Below, piece after piece: positions 1-11,142 of a stretch of 64,000 nucleotides of DNA. Origin of the DNA: Brachionus koreanus. Lineage: Eukaryota > Rotifera > Eurotatoria > Ploima > Brachionidae. The stretch is from positions 3,322,361 to 3,386,360 of the forward strand of contig PJRA01000313.1 in the NCBI GenBank assembly GCA_016987375.1, given 5' to 3'. Each line of letters starts with the position of its first letter. The first letter of the stretch is position 1. Both the position numbers and the translations under genes were made by a program. Under the pieces are notes generated by a model. That model saw only the letters and a list, made by a program, of their open reading frames with translations. It searched no databases and was not told the DNA's origin.

Positions 1-222
1 GAAAATAATTTTTTTTTACAAAACTTGGTGTTATCCATCATGATGGCCGTCGTTTTAATTTTTTTTTTATAAATTTTATTGTTTTTAATTAAACTCAATT
101 TTTTTAACTATCAAATTTTCATATTTGAATTTTTTTTTTAATTTCATTTTTTTACACGGCCATCAAAACGGCCAACACCATTATTTGGCGGTCTAATGAC
201 CGCCGCTGACGGTTCCAAACAC
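1..222. repeat. MITE family A, copy cut by the left window edge
   Basis: Right part of a short inverted-repeat element. It shares with the complete copy at 37495-37728 the internal blocks acggccatcaaaacggcc and ggcggtctaatgaccgcc, and it ends in a decayed terminal repeat (ggttccaaacac, 211-222). The left end lies outside the window. A third copy is at about 34160-34310. No coding capacity. The family was recognised by comparing copies inside this window only. Confidence 0.8.
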
Positions 223-1360
223 AATCTAAAATTAAAAAAAAATGTTTGAATTTTTTTTTTTAGTGAATATGACACTTTCATAAAGCATACAAAGCTTGAT
301 TAGTATTTAAAAGCCGTAAGCCGTAAGAGTCTTTTCGACTCCTTTTTTTACTATCTTTTTTGTTTTTTTTTTTAAATAAATTGTTACAAAATATTTTTGT
401 TTTGATGAAAAAAAAGATTTAAATAAAAATAGCTAAAAAAATCCTTTCTTCTTCCGTTCAATTTTTTAGAAAGTTTTTTTTTCTATTTTGAATGAAAGGA
501 ATAGTTTTCCTTCGCTTATTAGGTATGAGGCGTTAGTTATCCTGTGCCAATTAATTTTTTTTTAAAAGAATGAACAAATCTTAGGAAAAGATACATGATG
601 AAGATACAAAATGAAGGATACAATTTCGTTTTGATAATTAATAACAATTTGGATGAAAAAAATCTCGCATTATTATCTTAAGCTTCATTCAATTTTTTAT
701 AATTTAAATTTTCTAATCTGAACTTAGAATAGTATTATCAAGATTAACTTGGTATTATTCATAAGTTCTTTGCAGCGTGAAAAAATTAAATGGGTTACAA
801 GATTACATTTAAGTTAATGATATAATATAATTATTGATTTATTTATTTCACCAACCGTCCTTCAAGCAGATGAAAGATAAAAGATTTAAATAAAAAAAAG
901 AGAAAAGTATGTGACCAAAATTTGTTGCAAAGACAAATATTCATTAGCATAGTATAGCCAAGTGTTGTGGATAATTATACGTGGATAAAATATTTGAAGA
1001 TTTAAACAATAAAGTTAAACATTGAAAGTTTATTTATTTCAAAACATGCATTTGAAGTAAATCAAAAAGCATTTTAAGACCTCTTAGTGATGATAAAAAT
1101 GATAGGTTAAATTTGACCATAAACTTCAATTTGCTTTAAAGATTATAATTATAAATTTATCCGATTGGATCAAACGGAACATAGTCACGCAGTTTAAAGT
1201 ATCTTAGAGTCACAACATTTTTATATCATGTTAAGAAAAATCAATCTTTTATCAAAAAGAGATTTTTTATGAATCACCATTATTAGCTGAGATTTAAAAA
1301 AAAAATGAACTAATCGTTTACCATGGATAAGTTATCTAGCATTAATTTAAATCTACTTAC
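223..1360. other. AT-rich non-coding stretch, probably intron or 3' flank of ENO4
   Basis: No open reading frame resembles the missing enolase C-terminal barrel on either strand. A small direct repeat (aagccgtaagccgtaag) lies near 312-328. The donor of ENO4 exon 5 is at 1359-1360, so this is most simply intron sequence leading to exons beyond the window, although loss of the gene's end is not excluded. Confidence 0.5.
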
Positions 1361-3164
1361 ACTGTTAATAAATGGTTCAATTAGCATCATAATTCGAGGA
1401 AATTTGGCTATTAAATCAGCATAAAGGTCGATTAATTCGTCAGATGATTTAAAAACACCAACACCACTCTCATATTTTCCTTTTTCAGGGTCAAATATTT
1501 CACTTGCAGCAATGTTCAATGCAACACTCAAATAAGAAGCAGCTTCATTTCCTAGCAAATTAATAGCATTTTCAATCAATTCAAGTCCTTGATGTGGTGT
1601 CTCTAAGGTTGTGGTATACGATCCAATCTCAGTTACGCATCGATTAGCAGGCTTTTATAATTTTTTAAAAAATATCTTTAAAACTTTTAATTCTATTTAC
1701 TCCTGGTTGTGTCTTCGATTGATAAAGATTGTCTCTTATTGTTCTATTAACTCGACTTATCAGATCCATTGACTTGAAAAATACATTTTTTAAATTAAAA
1801 AAAATTAAGAAAATCATGTCACTTAGCAATTTTAGAACCTAAAGTCAACTATATCTAAATTTGAATTGAATGCATGGAAAAGCGACAGGATCTATTAAGA
1901 AAAGCTAATTACTTCTTGAACAGACAATTGGGGTTTGGGCAAAATGATAAATTCTTTGACTAAATTTTGTTTTCCACTGTATCCTTTTCCATTTTGGATT
2001 AACGTAATCATAGGTATTGGCATGGAAAATTTGTCAATTTTCTTTAAAAAAATCAAATTAAGCAATAAAAAATAAATTTTCAATTTAAAGATATTTACAG
2101 TATTTTTTTTTAATTCAGAAATTATTTCAAATGGTTGCTTATTTGATATAAGCGAGGAACAAATGCATACAGATTTTGATATTAAAGGTTCAATGAATGA
2201 TGCAAAGAAGCTCGAATGCATAAGAATACTCAAATCATCGCCAAAAATAGTGTTGTTAGATCCTGGAGCTTGAGATGGCTTCCTATTTTTCGCCTTCTGT
2301 TTTGGTGAAGTAGGTGTTTTAGATTTTTTTCCTTCTACCGATTCAAAATTACTGGAATTTGACTGAGCTTTTAAGGTTAAACTAGCCACAAATTGTTCGT
2401 TAATTTGTCTATGCTTGTTTATAAAAAGTCTTCTTAATTTTTCGTCTAGCTCCTCTTGGTCGTACGGGCTGAAATTGCGGGTCAAATCAGAAATTTCCGT
2501 GTTAATAAAATTTGTTATTTCATTCAGTTTGGATATGCGGTATTCATCATCTTCTTGTATATTTTGAATTTTTGCTGATTCGTTTATTGGCTCATGAGCA
2601 AAACAAGGCGCTTCAATTGAAAAAAATTTTTTTTCAAAGTTTTTAACTTGGCAATAAAAATCCAATTTGAATGTAGGCTGACATTTTGAATCAAAAAATG
2701 ATAACTTTTGAGCAACTACTTTCGTAAAAAATGGAAGTTTTGAAAATTTGGCAAAAAACTCTGACTAAATAAAATTTAAAAATAAATTTTTTTATAAAAT
2801 TTATTGTTATAAAAGTTAAAGTACTCTTAAAACAGAATGATTCTAAAAAAACATATAAAAATATGAAATTTTTCTTAACTGAAAAAAGTCAGTTAAAAAA
2901 ATTTTAATATTTCATCTTATCTTGACAAAATATTTATTTAAATTAATCTAAAATAATTTTTCAATACTTATCTTATCAAATGTTTGCTTTTTTAAAAAAA
3001 ATATATTTTACCAAATAGCCGTAAACATCATAAGGAGAGTCGTAAAATAAGTTATTCAATGCGTCCTCCACTCGCTTGGTAATGTCCGAATTTTCTGTGT
3101 AAAATTGAATAGCTTGTTTTTTAAGCTCGTTGATGTCACTGGCTCGCTGACTGTTCATATTCAT
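1361..3164 (-). CDS. ENO4: Enolase 4-like protein, 5' five exons (3' end not in window)
   Basis: Exons (minus): 3012-3164, 2099-2764, 1913-2041, 1701-1772 and 1361-1651, all with GT..AG and all phase 0, giving 437 codons. The N-terminus carries the ENO4-specific block (ELKKQAIQFYTEN, then DVYGYL) that conventional enolases lack. A basic, low-complexity linker sits near residues 140-165. The enolase part follows with MPIPMITLIQNGKG and LVKEFIILP, then a barrel piece with SVALNIAASEIFD and LIEPF, the last corresponding to a metal-ligand region of enolase. ENO4 is known from animal sperm and flagella; a glycolytic role here is inference. About 150 C-terminal residues of the barrel are missing: no matching exon is seen in 1-1360. 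Start chosen at the ATG at 3164, directly ahead of the conserved block. Identity is good; completeness is uncertain. Confidence 0.85.
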
Positions 3165-5307
3165 ATTAACAATTCAAATTAATAAATAAAAAGATATTTG
3201 ATTTAAAAAAACTAATTTTTACTCTTATTTCTATGGAAACAAAATTCCTCCAAGAAAACAGTTTTAAATTATATTTGATATTTTTCAATTTGCATGTTGA
3301 TAAGATGCGATTTTTATTATCTCAGCTTTTAATCTCATTGATTTTCAAAGAAGAGCAAATTTAAATAAGGCTATTTGGCTGACCAACTTTTTTTATATTG
3401 AAATTGAATTTTAAAAATTTCAATTTAAGATTTTTTAAAATTTGAAAGCTATAATTTATTTCAAAAATTCAAAAAAAGATTTTTTGGTTTTAAAATTTTT
3501 TTTTAAATGTAATAAAGTTTTTTTTTATAATCAAAAAATTATAGAAATATTTGAAATATTTATCTTTTATGCTCTCAATATTTTACAATAATTGAATAAA
3601 ACAAAATTTTTTTTATATTAGCTTCCTGCTTTTATTAAATTAAGATAAATTTTTTCATTCTCCTATAGAAAAGATAAAATAATAATATTTTTATTAACTG
3701 ACAATAAATTTTGAACTCAATTAATATATTTAATTTAAATTGACATTTAATTTTTAATTGCCTAATTTATATTTGTGTCTAAGTCATGCAAGCAGAGGAT
3801 CGAGTGTTCAATACTTGCTGAGGTTGGCAAAATTTTCAAAATATCTCTGTAATAAGGGGCGCAGGTTTTAAGCCCCTTTCATCAAAAAATTACAGTTTGG
3901 ATGATCAATTCAATGAAGTAGCCTTTGTATCGGATTGGAGCAATTGCTCAAAAAGGTTCTCGAAAAGGAGATGAGTGCTTCTCCATTTTCCGTTAGGATA
4001 GAATAGGATTAATTATTTAATTAATAGAAGTTATAAAAATTTGAAATATTTGGCTTACAACTTAATAAACTTTATTAAGCGATTGTGTCAAATTGACCAA
4101 AAATGTAATGCAAGAATCAGGCAAAATATCTAGTCATAAAGAGCTAGAAATCTCTTCAAAAAAAGGCAAAATTCTCAGAAAATGCTGAATCTGCTAAAAT
4201 ATCCGTTTTTTTATTAATTAATTAAATTCTTTTTGAAATGTTAAAAAAAAATTTCGATTTATCTTTTTTTTTGAAAATATATATTTTGTTTATTTATATT
4301 ATTATAAGTTTATTTTTTATTGTCAATGGCAAGTTTACAAAATAACCATGCGCAGTTATTTTAGTACTCGTCTCTTTTACTGTTTAAAAATTTTGATAAA
4401 ATTTTGTTGGTATAGATTTTATAATGAAAACTTTGCTCCTTTAATTAGAAATTTAAATTATAATTTAATTTAATTAGATAAAAAAAATTAAAATTCTGAA
4501 ATTTGGGGTCCAAGAAAATAATCTTGAATTAAAAACATTAATATATATTTTTTTTTAAATCAAAAATAATTTGCTTTTTGTTTTTGGAATCATCCTTGAC
4601 TTAAAAATAATTCATCCATAAAATAAAACGTAATGGAGAGACGTTCGAGAAACTTCTGCTTGAATGAACTATTGCAATACAGAAAGCACTCGATTATACG
4701 GGCTTAGACTATGAACATGAAAAAAATTTAGCTTTCTTGTTTTAAAATGAAGAGAATTTTAATAATTCAATAAAAAATAAATTAATAATAAATAATAAAT
4801 AAATTTATATTCGTTTTTCAAATCTTGTTTTATTTAAATTTTTCTTTTTTTTTATCTTGTTAAATCATTCTTAAATTGAAAATAATAACAAAAAGAAAAC
4901 TATATAAACTTTTCTTCAATGTAATTTATTAAAGACAACTAAATAAAAAAAAAATGATTCTTTATTCAAAAATAATTTTTCAACAAGTTTATTAAAAGTT
5001 TTTTTAGATTAATATTTCCCTAAGAGGTTCCAAGGACATTCATCATAAACTGCTTTTAGCAAGATTTAGTTAAAGCTTAATAGATCTATGTGCATATATC
5101 TATAAAAAATTACGTAGAAATATCTATCTTTTTTTCTGAGTTTGGAACCTGCAACTGGGAGGCAAGTTTGAGCTTTTTTTCACTAATTAAATTAGAAATT
5201 AGGTGTAAAACAGCGTATATTTATTTTTCAATTTTTTTTAAATAGATTAATTTAATTTTATTAAATAAATAAATAATTTAAGAATAAATAGTTTATTTTA
5301 GTTTAAC
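3165..5307. other. Intergenic, AT-rich
   Basis: No convincing gene. It holds a SINE-like repeat at 3776-3875. A short stretch near 4630-4720 reads as protein-like with one stop, but it is too short to assign. Runs of A or T and small AT repeats make up the rest. Confidence 0.6.
3776..3875 (+). repeat. tRNA-derived SINE-like repeat, copy 1
   Basis: It matches, in opposite orientation and at roughly 80 percent over about 85 bases by eye, the segment 17976-18062. It contains a T-arm-like hairpin: stem CGAGT (3801-3805), seven-base loop GTTCAAT, stem ACTTG (3813-3817). The body shared by both copies includes caaaatatctctg followed by aataa. A downstream GC-rich motif (ggggcgcaggttttaagcccc) is seen only in this copy. 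Confidence 0.55.
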
Positions 5308-6942
5308 TCAGGAACGAGTTTGTTTCGGATATTCTTCGACAGTTTTTTCGGTAACTTTTCTTTCGTATTCAATAGGTTGTTTTGTTTCAGCGAATTTTTT
5401 TTCTGTTTTTGCTTCAATTTCACGAGCTCCAGCTTCTGTAGGCGTTTTGACTCTAGTTTCAGAAGTTGGTTGATACTGTTCGGTCTCTTTTACTGATGGA
5501 CCGACAAATGTTTCTTTAATAGCTTCGCCTGCATGTTCAAGTTTTTCTATGCCTGCTTTTCCAGTACCAGTAATAGCTTCACCAGCACTTTTCATTGTAT
5601 CAGCTACATAGTCTTTAGCGTGTTTAATGCTCTCAGCAGCACTGCTCAAAATACCCTTAGATTGTTCTTGTGCTTGATGTGCTCTTTCTGCAGCTTCTTC
5701 TCTCAATTTTCTTCCTTTTTCTGTTCCAACGTCGTACAGCTCCTCGCCTTTATGTCTTATTTTCTCACCCGACTCTTTAGCACTTGATGAAATTTGGCTA
5801 GCTTTTTCTCTGGTTTTTTCTTGAATGCCACTTAGCTTTTCTCTTGTTTCTTCTCCAGTTTGTTTGGCTCTTTCTGTATACTCTCCAGCTTTTTCTTTAG
5901 CCCTTTCAGTCATTTCACTCATTTTTTCTTTAGCAGCTTGACCGGATTCTTTAGCTGATTGAGCATATTCGCCTGCCTTTTCTTCAGCGCTTTCAGTCAT
6001 TTCACCCATTTTTTCTTTAGCTGCTTGACCGGATTCTTTAGCTGATTGAGCATATTCATCTGCTTTTTCCTGAGCAGTTTGACTCATTGTACTTAGTTTT
6101 TCTTTGCCTTGTTCACCTGCTTCTTTAATATTTTCTCCAAATTCTTGGGCTTTTTCCTTTGTACCACCTAGATATTCACCAGTTTTCTCTTTAGCACTCT
6201 GAGCCATTTCACTTAATCGTTGCTTAGCTTGTTCTCCAGTTTCTTTGACACTCTGCACATATTCCCCTGCTCTCTCTCTTGCTTGATGGCCCATTTCTTT
6301 GGCACCTTGTACAGTTTCATTAGTTTTTTCCTTGACTCCCTGTCCCATCTCACCTAGCTTTTCTCTTGCAGCTTGACCAGTTTCCTTTGCACTTTCAACG
6401 TATTCACCAGCTTTTTCTCTTGCACTTTCTCCCATCTCACCCAACTTTTCTCTTGCAGCTTGACCGGTTTCTTTTGCACTCTCAGCATATTCATCAGCTT
6501 TTTCTCTTATACCTTCTCCCATCTCACCTAGCTTTTCTCTTGCAGCTTGACCAGTTTCCTTTGCACTTTCAACGTATTCACCAGCTTTTTCTCTTGCACC
6601 TTGTCCCATTTCGCCCATTCTCTCTCTTGCAGCTTGACCAGTTTCCTTTGCACTTTCAACGTATTCACCAGTTTTTTCCTTAACTCCATGTGTCATTTCA
6701 GCCAATTTTTCTTTGGCAGCCTCAGCATATCCGGATAATTTTTCTTTCAGAGAGCTGCCTATATCCTTTACATCTTGAGTTCCTCTTTGGGCATATTCAG
6801 TGGCTCTTTCTCCTATTTTACCACTTTTTTCCGAAACTTCAGATCCAGTCTTAGACAGGTCTTCTTTTAACATTTCTTTCGATCCTTTCATTCGCTCCTT
6901 GGTCTCAGGAGGTATGATTGGTTGCTCAGTTTTGTGAGACAT
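5308..6942 (-). CDS. LEA-like hydrophilic protein with 29-residue tandem repeats
   Basis: Single exon, 544 residues. It is almost entirely Lys, Glu, Ala, Gly, Gln, Ser and Thr, with no Cys or Trp and no membrane segment. From about residue 70 to 390 it is built from a unit like EKAGEYVESAKETGQAAREK followed by LGEMGQGA. Unit starts in the DNA at 6368, 6455, 6542 and 6629 are exactly 87 bases apart. The composition and the AKE/EKA motifs resemble group 3 LEA proteins, known in plants and in rotifers, nematodes and tardigrades to protect drying or dormant cells. No signal peptide is seen, so a cytosolic or nuclear place is likely. The unit length (29, close to eight helical turns) differs from the usual 11-mer. 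A lipid-droplet or other repeat-helix protein is the alternative. The ATG at 6942 follows ACTTTTAG by four bases. PRDX3 lies 358 bases upstream on the same strand. Confidence 0.8.
   Translation of the reverse strand: MSHKTEQPIIPPETKERMKGSKEMLKEDLSKTGSEVSEKSGKIGERATEYAQRGTQDVKDIGSSLKEKLSGYAEAAKEKLAEMTHGVKEKTGEYVESAKETGQAARERMGEMGQGAREKAGEYVESAKETGQAAREKLGEMGEGIREKADEYAESAKETGQAAREKLGEMGESAREKAGEYVESAKETGQAAREKLGEMGQGVKEKTNETVQGAKEMGHQARERAGEYVQSVKETGEQAKQRLSEMAQSAKEKTGEYLGGTKEKAQEFGENIKEAGEQGKEKLSTMSQTAQEKADEYAQSAKESGQAAKEKMGEMTESAEEKAGEYAQSAKESGQAAKEKMSEMTERAKEKAGEYTERAKQTGEETREKLSGIQEKTREKASQISSSAKESGEKIRHKGEELYDVGTEKGRKLREEAAERAHQAQEQSKGILSSAAESIKHAKDYVADTMKSAGEAITGTGKAGIEKLEHAGEAIKETFVGPSVKETEQYQPTSETRVKTPTEAGAREIEAKTEKKFAETKQPIEYERKVTEKTVEEYPKQTRS
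5860..6720 (-). repeat. 87-base coding tandem repeats in the LEA-like gene
   Basis: Minisatellite-like array encoding 29-residue helical units. Copies in the 5' part of the gene (6360-6720) are nearly identical, and those towards 5860 are more diverged and vary in length. Such arrays change copy number by slippage or unequal exchange and are a place where assembly may be collapsed. Confidence 0.8.
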
Positions 6943-7299
6943 ATTTCTAAAAGTAAGAACTGTTCTTTGAAGTCGTCTATGAATTTTTGAAACGATTTTT
7001 GTTTAAACTTTTAAATGTTTTTTTTTTTAATGAAAAAAATAAGTTTTAAACAAGGCTTTAGATGTTCAGGGATATTTATAAGCATTAAAAATTTTCTAAA
7101 TTTAACTTAACAGTGAAGGATGGGCATTTTAAAATCCAAGGATTTTTAGTCTATTTTTGTTTTTGCCATAAAAAAAAGGATTAGTTTTAAAATGTTAAAA
7201 TATTTTAAAATTTTTTATAATTTCAATGTTTTGTTTATATTTTTAGATTTGTTTAAATTTTATTTAACTAACTCTAAATTGTTTTAATAAAATCTTAAA

Positions 7300-8147
7300 T
7301 TAATTTTGTTTTCCAAAATATTCGAGTGATTCCTTTGGATTAGGTTTGATTGTTGCAGGATTTTTCTTCGAGTCCCAATTTGCTGGACAAACTTCACCGT
7401 ATTTTTCAACAAACTGAAAGGCTTTCACCAGTCTTAAAGTTTCATCGACAGATCTACCGACTGGTAGATCATTGACTGTAATCTGTCTAAGAATTCCACT
7501 AGGATCAATCAAAAAAAGCCCTCTTAATGCTACACCAGCATTTTCAACAAGAACATCATAGTCTTTTGAAATCGTCTTGTTAAAGTCGCTTAAAAGTGGA
7601 TAATTCAGTCCACCTAAGCCACCTTGTTTACGATCTAAATTTACCCTTGATATTGAGAAATAATAAATATTTCAAACAAATAAAAATCAAATTACCATGC
7701 TAAATGGCTAAATTGGCTGTCAGTTGAAACACCAACAACTTCAGTGTTAATGGCTTTAAACTCTTCCATTCGGTCACTGAAAGCGATTATTTCTGTCGGA
7801 CATACAAAAGTGCTAATAGTATAATAAAGATTGATTTTTTTTTAAAAAATAAAAATTTTACAAATCAAGTGGATAGAAAAATAGGACTAAATATTTTCCT
7901 TTATAATCTGATAATTGAATTTCTTTAAAGTCTCCATTTACTACAGCAGTTCCTTTAAAGTCTGGCGCTGGTTGCTGAACTCTGGCTGCATTTAATTTGC
8001 TGCCTTAAATCAAAAACTAATTAACTAAAAAAGCTGAGAAAAAATTTTTTTCATACAAAGTGAAATATTTCTTGTTAAACTTTGGTTCAAAATTACTCTG
8101 GAAGTAAGGCTAAAATTTTTCAGTAAGCTTCTGGCTATAAACGACAT
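7300..8147 (-). CDS. PRDX3: Mitochondrial 2-Cys peroxiredoxin (PRDX3)
   Basis: Exons (minus): 8057-8147, 7862-8003, 7696-7812 and 7300-7645. Phases agree and give 231 residues. Reduces hydrogen peroxide with a peroxidatic Cys in FYPLDFTFVCPTE (the exon 2/3 junction falls inside this motif) and a resolving Cys in GEVCPANW. The GGLG and C-terminal YF motifs typical of peroxide-sensitive eukaryotic 2-Cys enzymes are present. The first 30 residues ([20 protein letters not shown]) are basic and hydroxylated with no acidic residue, a mitochondrial presequence. The C-terminal [15 protein letters not shown] is like that of PRDX3. Thioredoxin 2 is the expected reductant by family knowledge. It lies 390 bases downstream of a NADPH oxidase and 358 bases upstream of the LEA-like gene, all on the minus strand. 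Very secure. Confidence 0.96.
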
Positions 8148-8536
8148 TATTGAAAAATTAAATTTTGAATTTTCTAGATAGATTTTATTTTAGCGTTTAC
8201 TTTTAATATTTTGCTTTATTTAAATTATACTCAGTTGCAAAACTTATTTAAATAAACGTTATATCATTAATTTTTTGACTAAAGATGAACATCGGAATTT
8301 TGAAAAATATTAAATCAATTTATAAATAAAAACGATCAGAGGCTCTGCTCAAAAGGAAATAATGCTCCACAAGAGTGAAAAAAGTTAAAAATTAAAGAAG
8401 AAAAAATGCCAAAACTCAGAAAAAATTTAAAAAAAAAAACGATTATAAATTAATTTATAAAATTAAATTAACACTTAAATTTATTTACCTAAATTATTTT
8501 TAAATATTTAAACAAAAGATAAAAAAATTTTAATAA

Positions 8537-10541
8537 TTAAAAATTTTCTTTGTTATAAATAAATTTAATTGAATTATTCGAATGCTTATTGCAAATTAAG
8601 TGCAAATCACTTGACATTTGAGGTGGTCCGCAAAAGAATACACCGCAATCTTTTTTTCCTGAATCGATTTTCTTGTGGTCAGCAAGATCTCTAAAAAACA
8701 TATCAAAATTTGGTCTTCCATAATTAGTTTTTTGACTTAAGCCAGTAAAAAGATCATGCTCGCTGGTATTATTTTTCGCAATTTCTTTAGCTTGTTTGAG
8801 AGTCCAGCCTCTTGTTAAATAAATTTTATATTCAAGTAAATCAGAATAATCGCTTAATTTGATGTTATTCTCTAGATCCTGCAATAAACTTCCGAACCAT
8901 TCAAATGAATCTATTGTAGAGCTAATCCAAAAAAAATAGACTTTTTTCAATCTTTTTATCTTTTTATTTTTTTTTGAGATGGTTGCATTGCAAATATGCC
9001 TTAAAATGGAAGCATATGGAGTAATACCTAAAAGAATCATTTCTCAATTTTGATTATTTTATATTTTTTTTTTGAAATTACCAATTCCAGCTCCAATTAA
9101 CACAACTGTTTCATATTTAAAAACATCCTCAGCACATGTGCCAAAAGGACCGTCAATACTTAATTTAAATGTTTTATCATTCTCAAGTTTCTTGCTAAGT
9201 TTTCTTGTCCAATCTCCAGTACATCTAATATGAACGCTTAAATATTGATCATCAGGAGCAGATGTAATTGTAAATGGATGCCATTCAAAAAAAGATATTT
9301 CACTCAAGTTCAAAAATACATATTGACCAGCTCGGTATTTAATTCTATTCATTTTATCTATTTGCAATTCAATTACGTTAGAAGGATGTTTTATATATCT
9401 AGCTAACTTGAATTTTCTTAGGCTCCGAATAAATCTAATTAAACGCTCTAGCAGATAAAGAATTATGGATGGAAGAACCCAAATCCAGCTATCAGGAAAA
9501 TGACCTTCAAATTCAGGTATATCACATTGCTTGGTTTCAGTTTTTACAGGCCATTCTGAGTAAATCAAGTAGCATTGCTGAGGATTATGAGTTTTAGTAT
9601 TTGTCTGATGTTTAACTACTTGTTCGGCGCCATGTATTAATAGAAATATGTAAAAAGCTGTTACTAGAATTTGATGTGAATACCAAAAAAGATTGTAGAA
9701 AGACTTTCTAATATTTTCTGATGAAGTTGAAGCTAGTAGACTGAGAGACAAACACATTATTATTCCACTTACTCCAGCTAGAATCTTGAATGTTTCAAAA
9801 ATTGGCACAGAATTTCTATTTTCAATAGGATTTATGAATGTACCATTTGGCCGCTTATTCAATAAGCTTAGAGTCAAAAATAGACCGGATAATAAATTTT
9901 CTTCGTTAGAAACATTTTTAGATGAAAAATATTCTGAATTTCGTGTTTCAACTAATCTCTCAAAATTATGTACGTGTGCAACAGTATGGATTACTAAAAA
10001 TGAGAAAATTTAAGTTCTATTTTATTTTTATTTCTAAATACTTGAAAAAAATATAATCAAATAGCCTAAATATTTATGAAATGTTATGTGTTTGTCAAAG
10101 ATTCTGACAATTTTTGGTTTACAGCACTAAATATAACATTTTAAATTATTGTTTTGATTAAAAAAAATGAAATTACCATCAAATTTCTTAAATAAGAAAC
10201 GAAATTTCTACAAACCATTAATAAAATAACAGCTGAATTTAGTTCAATACATAAAGCCGATGCTCTTGCCCAGCTAACTCCAGACTTTATTTTGCATTTT
10301 TAAGTTTTTTAATTTCTAAATTTTAATTACTTGAGTTAATTTTCTAAGATAAAAGTCTTCTAATGAACTTTCATATTTGACTAAAACAATCACAAATCCT
10401 GTAAAATTTCCCAATAACCAAACGACCTAAAAGTTTAATGCTTTATCATTGTCATATTGGTTTAATTAAGCATACTGGAATTAAATATCTGATTAATTCA
10501 TTTCCTAAATATTTTATATTTTTTAAAATCGGGAGACGCAT
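8537..10541 (-). CDS. NADPH oxidase, NOX2-like, copy A
   Basis: Exons (minus): 10476-10541, 10331-10426, 10177-10284, 10042-10126, 9082-9993 and 8537-9027; phases fit, 585 residues. This is the membrane core that passes electrons from NADPH through FAD and two haems to oxygen. Seen: six membrane segments; haem His pairs in helix III (FHKYLGY and IHTVAH, 14 apart) and helix V (YSHQI and IHGAE, one residue wider than in human NOX2); FAD motif HPFTITSAP; NADPH pocket GAGIGITPYASIL; and the family's C-terminal NKENF. There are no EF-hands or peroxidase domain, so it is NOX1-4-like rather than NOX5 or DUOX. Exon 6 is separated by a 54-base intron (9028-9081) absent from copy B. The ATG at 10541 gives a 22-codon first exon matching copy B exactly in length. 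Confidence 0.93.
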
Positions 10542-11142
10542 TTTTTTTAAATCAAATTGAAAAATTAATAAATAAAAAAGTAACTTTTTTTATTTATAGG
10601 AAACAAAAAACATGATATTTATTTTTTTTTAAATCATGAGCTAAGTCAATGACTAAATTCTACCTTGGTTTCAAAAACAGAGAATTTAATTTTTTACTGA
10701 AATTAAATTTTTTAATTTCAACGTTTAACAAATTTTAGGATAGATCTATTGATTAAAATTAAAATATCAATATAGTCAATGGAGCATATATATATTTTTG
10801 TTTCAAAAAAATTCTATTCAATTTTTTTTTAATAAAAAATATCAATTTTTTTGGCTTGTTTTTAATGATTAATTTAGTTTTTTAAAATATTAAAAAATTT
10901 ATTCTGCGTTTTAATTTAGTAACTAAGAAATAAAAATTTAAACAGGATCTTAGGCAGGTGAGAAAACATTAGTAATTTAAATAAAATATATCCAATTTTT
11001 TATTTTTTAATTCATGACAATACTAACAATTAATAATGAAATTAGAAAACGCTATTTATTCTTTTGTTGAAAAAAATCAAATAACGAAAAAATGGCTGAT
11101 AAAAAATAAGAAGTAAATTGAGCCAGATGAAATATCTTTAAT
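10542..11142. other. Intergenic
   Basis: AT-rich with no supported gene on either strand. It holds the 5' flank of NOX copy A and the 3' flank of the GPCR-like gene. Confidence 0.6.

Noticed and set aside
5533..6738. Three plus-strand open frames (5533-5787, 6366-6683, 6547-6738) rich in Phe, Leu and Cys
   Set aside because: Antisense shadows of the LEA-like repeat gene; their periodicity is that of the 87-base unit.
9786..10013. Plus-strand frame of 75 residues
   Set aside because: Antisense to NOX copy A exon 5; contains the complement of its splice acceptor.
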